From contig CM035809.1 of NCBI GenBank assembly GCA_020466095.1, forward strand, positions 652,157 through 716,156: DNA of 64,000 nt. Direction: 5' to 3'. Source of the stretch: Chlorops oryzae (Eukaryota > Arthropoda > Insecta > Diptera > Chloropidae). The position numbers were made by a program, and so were the translations under genes. This document shows positions 60,001 through 64,000 of this stretch, piece by piece. The notes under the pieces were generated by a model. The model was given only the letters and a program-made list of their open reading frames with translations. It was not told the origin of the DNA and did not search any database. Position 1 is the first letter of the stretch; each line of letters begins with the position of its first letter.

Positions 60001-63000
60001 AACAACAACAGCAGCAGCAATAACAGAAACTATCTCAAATTCAACGAGAGATAACGAACAACTTTCGCTAACGTGCTTAAAAAAGGAACCTGGTTTACTT
60101 TCGCCCAATGCATTGTCATCCCCACGCTTAACAACAGCAACAGCAACAACAACAACAAATAACTTAACGCAACCACAATTGAAGTGGAAATCAACTTCAA
60201 TCGAAAAACCCGAAAGTCTAAGAATTAACTTAAAATCAAATCCTTTAGCTGAAAATAATGTAACATTTGGTAGTACGCCACTTATAAGGCCAGCGATACT
60301 AGAAAAACCACTATTTTTGAAAACCCTTGCAACCAACAACGCAGCAACGGACAAGCTGAATCAACAACCAGCAATGAGTGATTCAACAACAAACGACACT
60401 ATTGCTTTGACCGAAACTAACAAAGACAATGAAAAGTTTACGGTAAAAGTTAAACGAAAACATAAGGACAAAGAACGTGGAAAGGAACGCGATAAGGAAG
60501 CTCAACATAGAAGCCCCACACTAAATAAATCGAATGAAAGTGTGGCTTCTACTGAAGAGAAAAATTTGAAGTGCCTACAGAACCAATCGAAGCACACAAC
60601 GTTTTATCAACAAGTGCCGATAGTACAAGCGGAACAACAACAATAACTGCGTCCCCATTGACAAATTGTAGCCCGGAAAATTTAAAACGGCAAAGAATCG
60701 ATTTGAAAGGACCACGCGTTAAACACGTTTGTCGTAGTGCCTCAATCGTATTGGGTCAACCAATTGCCTTATTTGGTGAAGATGAGGATCAAAATCAAGT
60801 AAACGAAACTGATGAAACAGAAGTTGCTCCCAAGACGAATATTGAAGAAGTATCATCATCAACAATAAAATCAAAACAACAACAACAACAACATCAAAAG
60901 AATTATCAAACAACGAAAGGAAAAAAGGAGTCAAAGGAAATATTGTGATAGACGAAAATGAAAATTGCTCATCGTGCAAAAAACAACAAGAACAAGAACA
61001 AGAAGAACAACAAGTTGAAACCATCAAAGAAGACAAAAAAGAAATAGTGGCAACACCATCAGCAGCAGCAACAGAAGCTGTACAAAACGAAACTACTTCT
61101 AAGGTCATAAGAGTCGCCAACATTAGCTCGAAAACCATGAAACCATTGTTGCCAGTAAAGAACACTAAAGGATATAATATCACCACAACAACGACGACAA
61201 CAACAACTTCACAGCTAAGCAAAAAATATATGCGCCATTTTAACTACAACAATAGTAACAATGAAAACATGTTACAACAATTCCGTCGCAAAGAAGCAAC
61301 AAATGCAGCAGCGGCAACATTACCCGCAGCTATGAAATCGAAATGCATGATTTCAATTGACTTCTGGGAGAATTATGATCCCGCTGAGGTATGCCAAACT
61401 GGTTTTGGCCTGATCATTACAGAGACAGTAGCGCAGCGCGCCCTCTGCTTCCTTTGCGGCTCGACAGGCTTAGATCCACTTCTTTTCTGTGCCTGCTGTT
61501 GCGAACCCTATCATCAGTATTGCGTACTCGACGAGTACAATTTGAAACATTCCTCGTTGGATGATACAATGGCAAGCTTTCTTTTGGATGTTTCAACAGC
61601 CGAAAATAGTAGCGGAACACCGCAGATGGTTCAGCGCCTTAATTGGCTTTGCCCACGCTGTACAGTCTGTTATACGTGCAACATGTCATCTGGCTCAAAG
61701 GTCAAATGTCAAAAATGCCAGAAAAACTATCATTCGACATGTCTCGGCACGAGTAAACGTTTACTCGGTGCCGATCGTCCACTGATCTGTGTTAATTGTC
61801 TCAAATGCAAATCATGCTCAACGACGAAAGTGTCCAAATTCGTTGGTAATCTACCAATGTGCACCTCGTGCTTTAAGCTACGCAAACGAGGAAACTACTG
61901 TCCGATATGTCAAAAATGTTATGATGATAATGATTTCGATTTGAAGATGATGGAATGCGGTGACTGTAAGCAATGGGTGCATTCGAAGTGCGAGGGGCTA
62001 TCCGATGAACAGTACAATCTGCTCAGTACGCTGCCTGAGACAATTGAGTTTATTTGTAAAAAATGCTCACGTTGCAGCGAGCAATCCAAACAACGTGCTA
62101 AAGAATGGCGTCATACGGTGATGGAAGAGTTCAAAGGCGGATTGTTGACAGTTTTAAAATTGTTAAGTAAGTCAAGGCAGGCATGTGCTTTGCTCAAATT
62201 GAGCCCAAGGAAGAAAATTAACTGCATTTGTGGAAATCAAAACTCTCGTGTACAACCTAAAGCGTTACTCTTCAGCGCTGGAGAACGCGAGCAGCTTGGA
62301 AGTGATGGAGAATCACAATGCAGCGAAGATATTTATGAATTCAATGAAAATCCAAATGACAGCCAACATAATAATACACAATCTGAAAAGATGAAAGCTA
62401 CAATTCTAGTGTCTCCGGCTGGTGTAATGAAATGTAGATGTGCTGCTGATGGTTCACAGAACTCGTATTACAACGCAACAACGCAACAACTTGGTCTCAT
62501 CGATATAAAGAAGAAAATCGCCAATGATACATATACATCGTTGGCGGAATTCAACTATGACATGAACAATGTGATACAATTGGCCAATTGTGATGAACTG
62601 TTAATAACTTACAAGGAGATTTTAAGTGAACAATTTCCATGGTTTCAGAATGAGACAAAAGCGTGTACTGATGCCCTTGAAGAGGATATGTTTGAATCGG
62701 GAAACTCATACAGTTTAAACAGTGGCAATGGGTCATCACTTGATGGTAGCTTGCCGCAAAATATTGAGTACGGCACTACGGTTGATGAAAATAATGAAAT
62801 AATAGAGTTACCAACTGGCGTCGATGATATTATCTTTACCCACAAACAACGGAAAGATTCACGCATTTGCCTTTTCTGTCGCAAGACTGGCGAATCGCAT
62901 TCGAATGAAGAGTCGCGTTTGCTCTATTGTGGTCACGACTGTTGGGTTCATATCAACTGTGCCATGTGGTCGGCTGAAGTCTTCGAGGAGATCGACGGGT

Positions 63001-64000
63001 CGCTACAGAATGTACACAGCGCAGTTTCGCGTGGAAGAATGATAAAGTGCACTGTGTGTGGAAATCGTGGTGCGACTGTTGGGTGCAATGTCAAGTCGTG
63101 CGGTGAACATTATCATTATCCTTGTGCTCGCAGTATCAATTGTGCCTTTCTCACTGACAAATCAATGTACTGTCCAGCTCATGCACAAGATACCATTAAT
63201 CCTAACGTTAGCATTGAGACAAATTTCGAAGTGGCACGTCCAGTTTATGTGGAACTGGATCGCAAGCGGAAAAAATTAATCGATCCAACGCGTGTACAGT
63301 TTCACATTGGTTCATTGGAGGTGAAACAATTGGGCACAGTTTTTCCACGTTTTTCGGACTCTTTTGAAGCTGTTGTGCCAATTAACTTTTTGTGCTCAAG
63401 ACTGTATTGGTCATGCAAGGAGCCATGGAAAATTGTTGAGTATACGGTGCGTACTACCATACAAAACAGTTTTTCTAGTTTATCAACACTCGATTTTGGA
63501 CGTAATTTTACGGTTGACCATACGAATCCAAATCCTTCGCTGGTGCAGCTTGGATTGGCACAAATCGCAAGTTGGCATAATAGCTTAACGCGTGGCGATT
63601 CGTTGGAATTTTCTGGAGATTTTCGAGTGGTCGTGTCTCAAAATTGTTGCCAGAATATCTGTTACATAATCAGAATTCAGGGCTCATACCCAACGGGACG
63701 GATGAGAATACCGAAGAGGAGCCACAAACGAATGCAGATTTATTGCCTCCAGATTTGAAGGATGCTATTTTTGAAGATCTACCACACGAACTACTGGATG
63801 GCATATCCATGCTGGATATATTTCCAAAATTTAGCACCTATGAGGAATTGGGCAACGTGATTGGTGATTGTTCCAAGGCGGAAGTTTTCCTCAGTGAGCA
63901 ATCAAAGGATGGCGTCTCCATAGCTACTACAACAACTGCTGCAACAATTAGCAATTCCGACAACGATGATACCATAAATTCGTGCTTCAGCAAGCAAATC
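57065..64000 (+). CDS. trx: Trithorax histone methyltransferase, N-terminal 2.2 thousand residues (partial)
   Basis: Start MGRSKFPGKPSKSINRKRIS sits in a strong ACCATGG context and is that of the long Trx isoform known in Drosophila. Exons are 57065-58000, 58073-59099, 59157-59696 and 59826 to beyond the window; the introns of 72, 57 and 129 bp all have GT-AG ends and keep phase. The first 750 residues are low-complexity (Thr, Asn, Ser, acidic runs). Residues about 778-868 form a Cys-rich module (CSVCASN, CGVC, CSACWLKKC) known as the nuclear-receptor-like DNA-binding domain of Trx. PHD1-3 follow at about 1371-1585 (ligands in CFLC, HQYC, CPRC; CYTC, HSTC, CVNC; CPIC, HSKC, CKKC), the extended PHD at about 1847-1954 (CLFC, HINCAMW, HYPCA), and FYRN at about 1988-2050. 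The FYRC and SET domains, which methylate H3K4, lie outside. Trx keeps Hox and other genes active in a COMPASS-like complex. Three frame displacements occur in the last exon. Confidence 0.95.
60556..60643 (+). other. Frame displacement 1 in trx exon 4
   Basis: The reading frame in use from 59826 stops at 60644-60646, but conserved Trx sequence (KGPRVKHVCRSASIVLGQP, about 60705-60760) is in the next frame. Both frames are open only between 60556 and 60643, so the change lies there. The sign fits one missing base, for example in the A-run at 60560-60564. Confidence 0.75.
60846..60945 (+). other. Frame displacement 2 in trx exon 4
   Basis: The second frame ends at the stop 60946-60948, while the PHD-encoding frame is open from 60846 and reads GNIVIDENENCSSC across the stop. 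The change lies between, possibly at the A-run 60921-60926. It has the same sign as the first. Confidence 0.75.
63650..63672 (+). other. Frame displacement 3 in trx exon 4
   Basis: After the FYRN part (FRVVVSQNCCQN) the frame drifts into unrelated residues and stops at 63756-63758. The neighbouring frame continues open to the window end with DLKDAIFEDLPHELLDGISM and a Thr/Ser-rich tract. The switch lies near 63655-63665 and again equals one missing base. Confidence 0.7.

Noticed and set aside
60551..63758. Programmed frameshifting in trx
   Set aside because: Three changes in one exon with no slippery-site and structure layout, and Trx in other flies is read in one frame, so assembly indels are simpler.

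Overview
The window reads as nuclear DNA of a higher (schizophoran) fly, probably tephritid-like. It is AT-rich, gene-poor and full of transposons. Two protein-coding genes can be supported. One is a complete two-exon gene on the minus strand (26659-28165) for a nucleolar ribosomal-L1-domain protein of the RSL1D1 type. The other is the 5' part of trithorax (trx) on the plus strand, from its start codon at 57065 to the window edge. It covers the long N-terminus, the nuclear-receptor-like Cys module, PHD1-3, the extended PHD and FYRN. The SET domain lies beyond the window.

1-20 kb is TE-derived: three hAT-type MITEs with perfect 8-bp target duplications, DINE-1/mini-me-like repeats, copies of a TTAA-flanked family, a 5'-truncated LINE with a (TAA)n tail, a tRNA-derived SINE with a CTAC tail, and several long TIR elements. 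One TIR element carries a decayed SAM-domain-like coding exon. A 100-N gap lies at 20442. Right of it is the 5' end of a LINE on the minus strand, then a three-level nest of TEs ending close to the poly(A) signal of the L1-domain gene. The 5' side of that gene looks like a bidirectional DRE promoter split by a 1.4-kb hAT-like insertion.

32.7-38.9 kb is the most striking part. A 5.5-kb Foldback-like element (32819-38341) has a perfect 9-bp target duplication and sits inside a TTAA-family element. Each arm is an array of about 151-bp units, and the unit variants occur in mirrored order in the two arms. Inside the arms is a second, sequence-unrelated inverted repeat (701-bp arms) around a 1.4-kb core that carries two tRNA-like modules. 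The same kind of paired tRNA-like modules recurs in two oppositely oriented TIR elements at 44.9 and 50.2 kb.

38.9-57 kb holds no protein gene that I recognise. It may be upstream or intronic sequence of trx or another plus-strand gene, with leader-like stretches at 31.4-32.2, 42.6-43.4 and 55.6-57.06 kb. The large last trx exon shows three frame displacements, all of the same sign, which look like single-base assembly deletions rather than biology. All coordinates come from reading the sequence. Family names for TEs rest on TIR and target-duplication form, not on database matches.
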